Assembly: GCA_964433065.1 (NCBI GenBank)
Contig: CAYSPZ010000081.1
Location: 1 to 6,360 of the forward strand
Length of the DNA stretch: 6,360 bases
Direction: 5' to 3'
DNA from: RGIG3009 sp964433065
Lineage (GTDB): Bacteria > Bacillota > Clostridia > Oscillospirales > Acutalibacteraceae
Below the pieces are notes generated by a model. That model was given only the letters and a program-made list of their open reading frames with translations. It was not told where the DNA came from and did not search any database. This document shows, piece after piece, positions 1 to 5,412 of this stretch (position 1 is the first letter of the stretch; every line of letters begins with the position of its first letter). The translations under genes were made by a program, and so were the position numbers.

Positions 1-1380
1 GGTGCATACCGTGTGGATATCAACGGTCAGTCCATCACCTTCCTGGACACCCCCGGTCACGCGGCGTTTACGTCGATGCGTGCCCGCGGTGCGCAGGTGA
101 CCGATATTGCCATTCTGGTGGTGGCGGCGGATGACGGTATCATGCCGCAGACGATCGAAGCCATCAACCACGCGAAAGCGGCGAACGTATCCATCATCGT
201 TGCCATCAACAAGATGGATAAACCCACCGCCAATCCCGATCGCATTATGCAACAGTTGACCGAATACGGTCTGGTACCCGAAGAATGGGGCGGTGACGTG
301 ATCTGTGTGCCCGTTTCGGCGCTCACGGGTAACGGTATCGACAACCTGCTCGAATCGGTGTTGCTGGTAGCGGAGATGCAGGAACTCAAAGCCAATCCCG
401 ATCGTGCCGCGAAAGGAACGGTCATTGAAGCGCGTCTGGACAAAGGGCGCGGTCCGATCGCGACGTTGCTGGTACAAAACGGTACGTTGCGTGCAGGTGA
501 CGTGTTGGTCGCGGGTACGGCGGTCGGTCGTGTCCGCGCGATGGTGGACGATCGCGGTCGCAAGGTGAACGAGGCGGGACCGTCGGTACCCGTGGAGATC
601 ATGGGTCTGTCCGAAGTACCGACCGCAGGCGATATCTTCAACGCGGTATCGGATGAACGGTTGGCGCGTGAACTGGTGGAACAACGTAAACAAGAAGCGA
701 AAGAAGAAGTGTTCAAGCAATACCAGAAGGTGACGCTCGACAACCTGTTCGATCAGATGCAGGAACACGATATGAAGGAACTGAACGTCATCGTCAAGGC
801 GGACGTACAGGGTTCGGTGGAAGCACTCAAACAGTCGCTTGAAAAACTCTCCAACGACGAAGTGCGCGTACGCGTCATCCACGGTGCGGTCGGTGCGGTA
901 AGCGAGAGCGACGTGATGTTGGCACAAGCGTCCAAAGCCATCATTGTCGGCTTTAACGTGCGTCCCGATCCGCTCGCGCAGGTGGCGGCGGAGAACGCGG
1001 AAGTGGATATGCGGATGTATCGCATCATCTACGACTGTCTGGACGAGATCGAATCGGCAATGAAGGGTATGCTCGCGCCCAAAACGCGCGAAGTGTTGCA
1101 CGGTCGCGCGGAAGTGCGGCAGGTATACCGCATTTCCAACGTCGGTCTGGTGGCAGGTTGCTACGTGCTTGACGGAAAAGTGTACCGCAACGATCTGTTG
1201 CGCATCGTGCGTGACGGCATCATCATCGGCGACGATAAGATGATCTCGCTCAAACGCTTTAAGGACGACCAGAAAGAGGTTGCCGCCGGATACGAATGCG
1301 GTATCGGTCTTGAAAAGTTTACCGATATTCAGGAAGGCGACATTTACGAAACCTATATCATTGAAGAATACCGTGATTAA
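1..1380 (+). CDS. infB: Translation initiation factor IF-2, C-terminal part (5' end outside window)
   Basis: IF-2 is the GTPase that delivers fMet-tRNA to the 30S subunit and promotes subunit joining. The reading frame is open from base 1, so the visible 459 residues are a fragment. The GTG at base 13 is internal, not the start. The fragment begins just before the G3 motif DTPGH (visible residues 16-20), followed by the G4 motif NKMD (70-73) and the G5-like VSAL (about 105). After the G domain come the beta-barrel domain II, the linker containing LDNLFDQMQE, the alpha/beta domain III with KADVQGSVEAL, and the C-terminal fMet-tRNA-binding domain ending near GYECGIGLEKF. The P-loop and the N-terminal extension lie upstream of the window. 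The fragment contains no frameshift or stop. It is the first visible gene of a tight operon with rbfA 14 bp downstream, the usual order in Firmicutes. Confidence 0.98.
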   Translation, partial: GAYRVDINGQSITFLDTPGHAAFTSMRARGAQVTDIAILVVAADDGIMPQTIEAINHAKAANVSIIVAINKMDKPTANPDRIMQQLTEYGLVPEEWGGDVICVPVSALTGNGIDNLLESVLLVAEMQELKANPDRAAKGTVIEARLDKGRGPIATLLVQNGTLRAGDVLVAGTAVGRVRAMVDDRGRKVNEAGPSVPVEIMGLSEVPTAGDIFNAVSDERLARELVEQRKQEAKEEVFKQYQKVTLDNLFDQMQEHDMKELNVIVKADVQGSVEALKQSLEKLSNDEVRVRVIHGAVGAVSESDVMLAQASKAIIVGFNVRPDPLAQVAAENAEVDMRMYRIIYDCLDEIESAMKGMLAPKTREVLHGRAEVRQVYRISNVGLVAGCYVLDGKVYRNDLLRIVRDGIIIGDDKMISLKRFKDDQKEVAAGYECGIGLEKFTDIQEGDIYETYIIEEYRD

Positions 1381-1387
1381 GGAGGTG
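1381..1387 (+). promoter_or_regulatory. Shine-Dalgarno site of rbfA
   Basis: GGAGGTG follows immediately on the infB stop codon (AAGGAGGTG when the last two bases of TAA are included) and lies 7 nt before the ATG at 1395. It is close to a perfect match to the anti-Shine-Dalgarno sequence and fixes the rbfA start. Confidence 0.85.
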
Positions 1388-1394
1388 TGTTACG

Positions 1395-1760
1395 ATGGCG
1401 AGTTTTCGTATGGACCGTACCGGTGAAGACATTATGCGCGAATTGACCGCCATTTTGCGCACCGTGAAAGATCCCCGCGTATCGGGGCTTATCAGTATCG
1501 TGCGGGTGGACGTAACGCGAGATCTGTCGTACGCCACCGTGCATATCAGCGCGATGGAAGGACCCGAAGCCGCCAAAGAGGCGGTCAAGGGACTGAAATC
1601 GGCGGCAGGGTATATGCGGCGCGAACTCGGCAATGCGTTGCGGTTGCGGCACGTACCCGAATTGCAGTTTGTGGCGGACGATTCCATTTCGTACAGTGCC
1701 CGTATTGCCAAGACCTTACAGGGGCTTATTAAGGACGAGAAAAAGGAAGAAGACGTATGA
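1395..1760 (+). CDS. rbfA: 30S ribosome-binding factor RbfA
   Basis: RbfA is a small KH-like protein that binds the immature 30S subunit near the 5' end of 16S rRNA and assists late maturation. It acts in the cytoplasm and matters for cold adaptation in other bacteria. The product is 121 residues, normal for the family. Recognisable blocks are the N-terminal helix with GEDIMRELTAIL (10-21), KDPRV (25-29), a VDVTRDLSYATVHIS strand (about 38-52), the AGYMRRELG helix (about 71-79), and LRLRHVPELQF followed by DDSI. The C-terminus is a charged Lys/Glu tail. The start is set by the strong Shine-Dalgarno site 7 nt upstream. The stop overlaps the nrnA start as ATGA, which suggests translational coupling. 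Identification is firm from motifs and from its position directly after infB. Confidence 0.96.
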   Translation: MASFRMDRTGEDIMRELTAILRTVKDPRVSGLISIVRVDVTRDLSYATVHISAMEGPEAAKEAVKGLKSAAGYMRRELGNALRLRHVPELQFVADDSISYSARIAKTLQGLIKDEKKEEDV

Positions 1761-2722
1761 GTAAACGCATTACCGTATCCGATGCGGCGGCAATGTTGTT
1801 GGAACAGGATCGCATCTGGATACTGACACACCAGTTTCCCGACGGGGACACGCTCGGTTCGGCGTTCGCGTTGTGCCGTGCATTGCGCTCACTCGGGAAA
1901 ACGGTGCAGGTGAAATGCAGTGATCCCATTCCGGAAAAATATGAATTTATGTACGAAGGTCTTTGCGACGAGGTCGACGACCCCGCGTACATCTGCGCGG
2001 TGGACGTAGCGGACGCGGCATTGCTCGGCGATTTAGCGTATTTAGCCGAGCGCGTATCGCTGTGCATCGATCACCACGCATCCCACCGCGATTACGAGGA
2101 ATATTTGTTGCTTGACGCGGATATGGGTGCCAACGCGATGATCATATTGCAGGTGTTGGAAGCGATGAAGGTGGTCATCACACCCGAAATCGCCGATTGC
2201 CTGTATACGGGGATCGCGACCGACACGGGGTGTTTTAAGTACAGCAACACCACCCCGCTCACCCATCGTATGGCGGCACAGTTGATGGAAGCAGGCGCGC
2301 AGACCGAGCCGATCAACCGCGCGATGTTTGATATCAAGTCGCGGGCGCGGTTGGCGCTGGAACAGTTGGCGCTTTCGTCCATTACCTATCACTACGACAA
2401 TCGTTGCGCGGTGATGGTCATCACCGAAGAGATGATGGCGCAAAGCGGTGCCAGTGAAAACGATATGGAAGGGTTATCCCCTCTTCCCCGTCAGATCGAA
2501 GGGGTATGGGTCGGGTTTACCCTGCGTATGAAAGAGGACGGCAATTACAAGGTGAGCGCCCGTACGGGGACCCACGCTGACGCGTCGCAGATCTGCGGAT
2601 TGCTCGGCGGCGGCGGACACGCACGTGCCGCCGGTTGTACCTTGTCGGGGACGGTGGATGAGGTCATCGACCGTTTACTGAAAGCCACCGTGCAGGTCGT
2701 ACCGCGGATCATCAAAGGATGA
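1757..2722 (+). CDS. nrnA: DHH/DHHA1 phosphoesterase, NrnA-type oligoribonuclease / pAp phosphatase
   Basis: The product is 321 residues, typical for NrnA. NrnA proteins degrade 2-5 nt RNAs and dephosphorylate 3'-phosphoadenosine 5'-phosphate in the cytoplasm, and some members act on pApA or c-di-AMP. The DHH domain shows the metal-binding motifs in order: THQFPDGDTLGS (24-35, His25, Asp29, Asp31), AVDVAD (81-86, Asp83), the signature DHH (105-107) and GIATDTGCFKYS (152-163, Asp156). The C-terminal DHHA1 substrate-binding domain carries the glycine-rich GGGGHARAAG (284-293). All expected catalytic residues are present. The start ATG overlaps the rbfA stop as ATGA, with AAGGA 9 nt upstream (1743-1747). 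A gene of this type between rbfA and truB is the standard Firmicutes arrangement. The exact substrate (nanoRNA, pAp or a cyclic-dinucleotide product) cannot be read from the sequence. Confidence 0.93.
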   Translation: MSKRITVSDAAAMLLEQDRIWILTHQFPDGDTLGSAFALCRALRSLGKTVQVKCSDPIPEKYEFMYEGLCDEVDDPAYICAVDVADAALLGDLAYLAERVSLCIDHHASHRDYEEYLLLDADMGANAMIILQVLEAMKVVITPEIADCLYTGIATDTGCFKYSNTTPLTHRMAAQLMEAGAQTEPINRAMFDIKSRARLALEQLALSSITYHYDNRCAVMVITEEMMAQSGASENDMEGLSPLPRQIEGVWVGFTLRMKEDGNYKVSARTGTHADASQICGLLGGGGHARAAGCTLSGTVDEVIDRLLKATVQVVPRIIKG

Positions 2723-2726
2723 GGTG
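2721..2726 (+). promoter_or_regulatory. Shine-Dalgarno site deciding the truB start
   Basis: GAGGTG lies 4 nt before the ATG at 2731. The alternative in-frame ATG at 2719, which overlaps the nrnA stop, has only AAAGG abutting it with no usable spacer. The site therefore favours 2731, although the spacing is short. Confidence 0.55.
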
Positions 2727-2730
2727 TGGC

Positions 2731-3612
2731 ATGGACGGAATTCTGTGTCTGGACAAACCGCAGGAAATGACCTCGTTTGCCGCGTGTGCGGTACTGCGCA
2801 GGTTGACGGGCGAAAAAAAGGTGGGACACGCGGGAACGCTTGACCCGATGGCGACGGGGGTACTGCCGCTCTTTTTCGGGAAAGCCACCCGAGCCATACC
2901 GTTGTTGCCCTGTCACGATAAGACCTACGCGGTGACCTTACAGTTCGGCAAACAAAGTGATACGCTGGACAGTTTCGGGACGGTGACCGATACGGGAAAA
3001 CCGTTGCCGACCATTGAAGCAATCGAAGCGGCGCTCTGTGCGTTTCGGGGTGACATCTTACAGGTACCGCCGATGATGTCGGCACTGAAAAAAGACGGTG
3101 TGCGGTTGTATGAGTTGGCGCGGCGCGGTATTGAGATTGAGCGTGAAGCGCGGCCGGTGACCGTCTATTCGCTGACGGTCGACGGGTATACACCCGAAAG
3201 CGGTGTGTTGCAACTGACCTGTTCCTGCTCGGCGGGGACGTATATGCGCACGTTGTGTGACGACCTCGGTCGCGTACTCGGTTGCGGTGCCGTGATGACG
3301 GCACTTCGCCGCACGATGGCGGCAGGGTATCCCCTTTCAACGTGTGTAACGGTCGACGAGTGTCGCGCGTTGGCGGAAGACGGCACACTGCTTGGTCGTA
3401 TTCAACCGATCGACACGGCATTTACCGTCTTTGGTGAAGTGACCGTTTCGGCGGCGCAGGCAACGCGGTTTCGCAACGGCGGCAGTTTGTCGCTGGATCG
3501 GTTATCGGTGTCTGTAGCCGATACGGTGCGGGTATACGATCCCGCGCACACCTTTTTGGGGTTGGGAACACCCCGTGAAAGCGAATTGCAAATTACAAGG
3601 TTGTTTGTATAG
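2731..3612 (+). CDS. truB: tRNA pseudouridine(55) synthase TruB
   Basis: TruB isomerises U55 to pseudouridine in the T-loop of most tRNAs and also acts as a tRNA chaperone. With the ATG at 2731 the product is 293 residues and opens MDGILCLDKP, the normal family N-terminus. An in-frame ATG at 2719 would add four residues but has a poorer ribosome site. The catalytic motif GHAGTLDPMATGVLPL contains nucleophile Asp38. Further family blocks are LYELARRGIEIERE, the CSAGTYMRTLCDDLG segment with its conserved arginine, and a C-terminal PUA-like module ending FLGLG...LQITRLFV. One oddity is that the block usually written PPMYSALK reads PPMMSALK (113-120), so the near-invariant active-site tyrosine is Met116. 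A second is that the usual glycine of DKPxGxTS is Glu12. The stop codon overlaps the Shine-Dalgarno site of the next gene, so the two are probably co-transcribed. Confidence 0.95.
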   Translation: MDGILCLDKPQEMTSFAACAVLRRLTGEKKVGHAGTLDPMATGVLPLFFGKATRAIPLLPCHDKTYAVTLQFGKQSDTLDSFGTVTDTGKPLPTIEAIEAALCAFRGDILQVPPMMSALKKDGVRLYELARRGIEIEREARPVTVYSLTVDGYTPESGVLQLTCSCSAGTYMRTLCDDLGRVLGCGAVMTALRRTMAAGYPLSTCVTVDECRALAEDGTLLGRIQPIDTAFTVFGEVTVSAAQATRFRNGGSLSLDRLSVSVADTVRVYDPAHTFLGLGTPRESELQITRLFV

Positions 3613-3616
3613 GAGG
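3611..3616 (+). promoter_or_regulatory. Shine-Dalgarno site overlapping the truB stop
   Basis: AGGAGG begins inside the truB TAG stop (3610-3612) and lies 7 nt before the ATG at 3624. It is a perfect consensus site and supports both the reality and the start of the unknown membrane protein. Confidence 0.85.
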
Positions 3617-3623
3617 TATCCCT

Positions 3624-4346
3624 ATGAGTGAATATGAACAAACGCCTGTCACAATCGAAGAAAAACCGCAAAAACGGCGCGGACGGTTGCGTTATGCGGC
3701 ACCGCTCGGGTTTTTGGTGTTGTTGCTGGCGTGTATCGGGGCGGTTTCGGTGATCGTCGGAGCAGTTCAACTGGTGATCCGCATGGCGGATGACACACCG
3801 CTTCGGGAGGAGTTGTACGATTTTCTCGATCCCGTAATGCAGTTCTGTCCGTCGGATTTTACCGACGCGTCGGAAGATGAACAGAATGCTTTGTTGTTAT
3901 CGTCGGTATACCGTGTTGCGGAGGCGGAGCGTATCCGTCAGTTGCGCGAAAAGGACGATACTTGTTCGTACGAATTGGACGAAACGGGATGGCGGATGCA
4001 GATCCCGCAATCGGTGATCGAAGAGTCGTTTGCGTTTTTGTTCGGGGACAAGCAACCGAACCATCAGAGTGTCGGTGAGATCGAATACGTAGCGGACAAG
4101 AAGGTCTATTACGTACCGCTCACCATCAACACGTCGGGTTACACACCGGTGTTGGGATCGATCAAAAAGAAGAGTGATACCTACACGGTACAGGTCACCT
4201 ACGTTGCCAACGCGGATATTGAGATCGACGAGAAAGGGAACAGTATTCCCCCGTCCTTCTCGATGGGAAAATATACCCAGTTGTATACCGTATCGCGCGG
4301 CGAAGACGACGCGCTCACCTTGTTATCGGTGGAATCGGTGGATTGA
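3624..4346 (+). CDS. Single-pass membrane protein of unknown function
   Basis: I do not recognise a named family, though similar uncharacterised proteins seem familiar to me from Oscillospirales. The product is 240 residues. It has a short acidic then basic N-terminus (KRRGRLR, 17-23), one hydrophobic segment at about 26-52, and a C-terminal part of roughly 188 residues. By the positive-inside rule this part should lie outside the membrane. It begins with a helical charged stretch (about 59-112) and continues as an apparently beta-rich domain with alternating hydrophobic residues (VYYVPLTI, TYTVQVTYV, QLYTVS). It contains two cysteines, Cys75 and Cys114, which could pair. No catalytic motif is visible. 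A perfect AGGAGG site and codon use like its neighbours show that it is a real gene. It lies 11 bp after truB and is probably the last gene of that operon. The anchored fold suggests an envelope or sensor role, but nothing in the sequence fixes one. Confidence 0.85.
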   Translation: MSEYEQTPVTIEEKPQKRRGRLRYAAPLGFLVLLLACIGAVSVIVGAVQLVIRMADDTPLREELYDFLDPVMQFCPSDFTDASEDEQNALLLSSVYRVAEAERIRQLREKDDTCSYELDETGWRMQIPQSVIEESFAFLFGDKQPNHQSVGEIEYVADKKVYYVPLTINTSGYTPVLGSIKKKSDTYTVQVTYVANADIEIDEKGNSIPPSFSMGKYTQLYTVSRGEDDALTLLSVESVD

Positions 4347-4358
4347 TCCGTTAACTTT

Positions 4359-4377
4359 TTTTGAATTCTTTTCAAAA
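4359..4377. repeat. AT-rich inverted repeat upstream of a promoter
   Basis: TTTTGAA, a 5-nt loop (TTCTT) and TTCAAAA form a perfect 7-bp dyad ending 3 nt before the -35 box. The left arm overlaps a run of seven T (4356-4362). It could be a regulator site or an UP-like AT-rich element. It is too AT-rich to be a strong terminator stem. Confidence 0.5.
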
Positions 4378-4380
4378 TCG

Positions 4381-4409
4381 TTGCAACCGATCACCGATCG
4401 CACTACAAT
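4381..4409 (+). promoter_or_regulatory. Sigma-A type promoter of the zinc-domain membrane protein gene
   Basis: The -35 box TTGCAA (4381-4386) and the -10 box TACAAT (4404-4409) are separated by exactly 17 nt. Each matches the TTGACA/TATAAT consensus at four (-35) or five (-10) of six positions. The start of transcription would be near 4416, giving a leader of about 29 nt before the ATG at 4445. It sits in the longest intergenic gap in the window, after the end of the truB operon. Prediction is by eye; no transcript data are available. Confidence 0.7.
4386..4400. promoter_or_regulatory. Operator-like tandem repeat / palindrome in the promoter spacer
   Basis: ACCGATC occurs twice head to tail (4386-4392 and 4393-4399). 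The same bases form a perfect dyad, CGATC-ACC-GATCG (4388-4400). The element starts at the last base of the -35 box and ends 3 nt before the -10 box, a classic place for a repressor to act. GATC is common elsewhere in the window, so chance is possible. Confidence 0.4.
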
Positions 4410-4430
4410 AGACGTATACCATCTTGACGG

Positions 4431-4437
4431 AAAGGAG
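4431..4437 (+). promoter_or_regulatory. Shine-Dalgarno site deciding the start at 4445
   Basis: AAAGGAG lies 7 nt before the ATG at 4445. An in-frame TTG at 4424 would give a product seven residues longer. However, it would place this site inside the coding sequence, has no such site of its own, and starts only about 8 nt after the predicted transcription start. Confidence 0.8.
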
Positions 4438-4444
4438 CGTCCGT

Positions 4445-5395
4445 ATGTTTTTTTATGAAGGGCAATCGTGTCCCGTTTGCGGACAACATTTCGGGGAAAA
4501 CGACGATATTGTCGCCTGTCCGATCTGCGGTGCGCCGCATCATCGGGATTGTTGGAAGCAGGAAGGGCATTGCCATTTTGCCGCCGATCACGGGACCGAG
4601 CGTCAATGGGCAAAGGGTGAACCGACGATCAAGGTCGAGCCTCCCCCGACGTCCGACCAACAATGTCCCCGTTGCGGATCGAAGAATCCCGAGTTTGCGG
4701 AATTTTGTTCGCATTGCGGTCGCGAACTGAACGTCACGGGATGGCAATCGGATCCCCCGCCGCGTGTGCATCATTTCACACCGCCGCACGGTGGGTTCGT
4801 ACCGCCGCCCACAGGACGGGATCCGTTCGGCGGTGTGCCGCGTACCGATACCATTGACGGTGTTTCGGTGGAAACGATCGCGGAGGTGTTGGGTGCGAAT
4901 TCCACCTATTATCTCCCCCGTTTTCTGCATATGCACCGTGCCGGTAAAAAGGTATCGTGGAACTGGGCAGCGTTTTTGTTGCCGTATAACTGGTTGCTAT
5001 ACCGCAAGAATATGTTGTGGGGTTGGTTTACCTTTGCGTTTGTGTCGATCATCAGTTACTTCTCGTCTGACGTGGCGATACAACTTGAAAAACTGTTGCC
5101 GAATTTGAGCGAGATGATGATAAATGGTACGTTGCCGTCCAATTTTGGATTACTGATGACCATCGGGTTGATCGCCTCCACGGTAACGTTGGCGGTACAC
5201 GTGATATTCGGATTGTTCGGTAACTGGATCTATATGCAAAACGTGATGAAAAAGGCACGCGCGTTGCAGGAAGATCCCAATCTGCAATACAGTCAGAATT
5301 TCCTGTCGACCGGCGGGACGTCGCTCGCGATGGCATTTCTGCCGGAACTGGTATTGACCTTCGTACAATACGTGATGTTGTTGTTATCCTTATAA
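4445..5395 (+). CDS. Prok-RING / zinc-ribbon / DUF2628-like membrane protein
   Basis: The product is 316 residues with a clear modular build. Residues 9-43 form a RING-like zinc domain with C9-x2-C12, C25-x2-C28, H33-x2-C36 and C43. The DDIVACPICGAPHHRDCW stretch matches what I know as the prokaryotic RING finger family. Residues 74-91 are a second zinc ribbon, CPRCGSKNPEFAEFCSHCG. A proline/histidine-rich linker (about 98-133) leads to a conserved-looking segment (GVSVETIAEVLGANSTYYLPRF, 139-160). The C-terminal domain starts SWNWAAFLLPYNWLLYRK (171-188), characteristic of DUF2628-like membrane proteins, with hydrophobic segments at about 172-206, 236-260 and 296-315. The zinc domains should face the cytoplasm. 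The function is unknown; scaffold, sensor or protein-quality roles are only guesses, and RING similarity does not show ubiquitin-ligase activity. The gene has its own predicted promoter and is followed 17 bp later by galU. Confidence 0.88.
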   Translation: MFFYEGQSCPVCGQHFGENDDIVACPICGAPHHRDCWKQEGHCHFAADHGTERQWAKGEPTIKVEPPPTSDQQCPRCGSKNPEFAEFCSHCGRELNVTGWQSDPPPRVHHFTPPHGGFVPPPTGRDPFGGVPRTDTIDGVSVETIAEVLGANSTYYLPRFLHMHRAGKKVSWNWAAFLLPYNWLLYRKNMLWGWFTFAFVSIISYFSSDVAIQLEKLLPNLSEMMINGTLPSNFGLLMTIGLIASTVTLAVHVIFGLFGNWIYMQNVMKKARALQEDPNLQYSQNFLSTGGTSLAMAFLPELVLTFVQYVMLLLSL

Positions 5396-5400
5396 GTAAC

Positions 5401-5408
5401 AGGGGGGG
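5401..5408 (+). promoter_or_regulatory. Poly-G Shine-Dalgarno site of galU
   Basis: AGGGGGGG (A plus seven G) lies 4 nt before the ATG at 5413 and is the only candidate ribosome site. A homopolymer in this place is unusual, because the other strong sites in the window are AGGAGG-like. Confidence 0.65.
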
Positions 5409-5412
5409 TACG

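Noticed and set aside
57..743. Long minus-strand open frame of 228 codons opposite infB
   Set aside because: It lies wholly opposite the conserved infB G domain, has low-complexity Ser/Arg/Thr composition and no ribosome site. It is a shadow of the codon bias.
2719..2730. ATG at 2719 as the truB start, giving an ATGA overlap with nrnA
   Set aside because: It has no usable Shine-Dalgarno spacing and adds MRCG ahead of the usual family N-terminus. The ATG at 2731 fits better, though coupling through 2719 cannot be excluded.
2675..3421. Minus-strand open frame of 248 codons opposite truB
   Set aside because: It has Arg/Pro/Ser-rich composition with no recognisable motif, and sits opposite a well-conserved gene. 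It is an antisense shadow.
3720..3736. Lipobox-like LLLAC in the hydrophobic segment of the unknown membrane protein (Cys37)
   Set aside because: The residue at -2 is Leu, and the hydrophobic stretch continues for about 15 residues after the cysteine. This fits a membrane anchor rather than a lipoprotein signal.
4331..4362. Intrinsic terminator after the unknown membrane protein gene (imperfect hairpin before T7)
   Set aside because: The best stem, GGAATC with GATT plus CC, needs a 3-nt bulge and overlaps the coding end, with 6 nt between it and the T-run. It is too weak to call.
4424..4444. TTG at 4424 as the start of the zinc-domain protein
   Set aside because: The AAAGGAG site at 4431-4437 is correctly spaced for the ATG at 4445, and the TTG has no site of its own.
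5354..5396. Separate galU promoter from TTGACC, TACAAT or TATAAG near the end of the upstream gene
   Set aside because: TTGACC and TACAAT are only 4 nt apart, and neither TACAAT nor TATAAG has a -35 partner at 16-18 nt.
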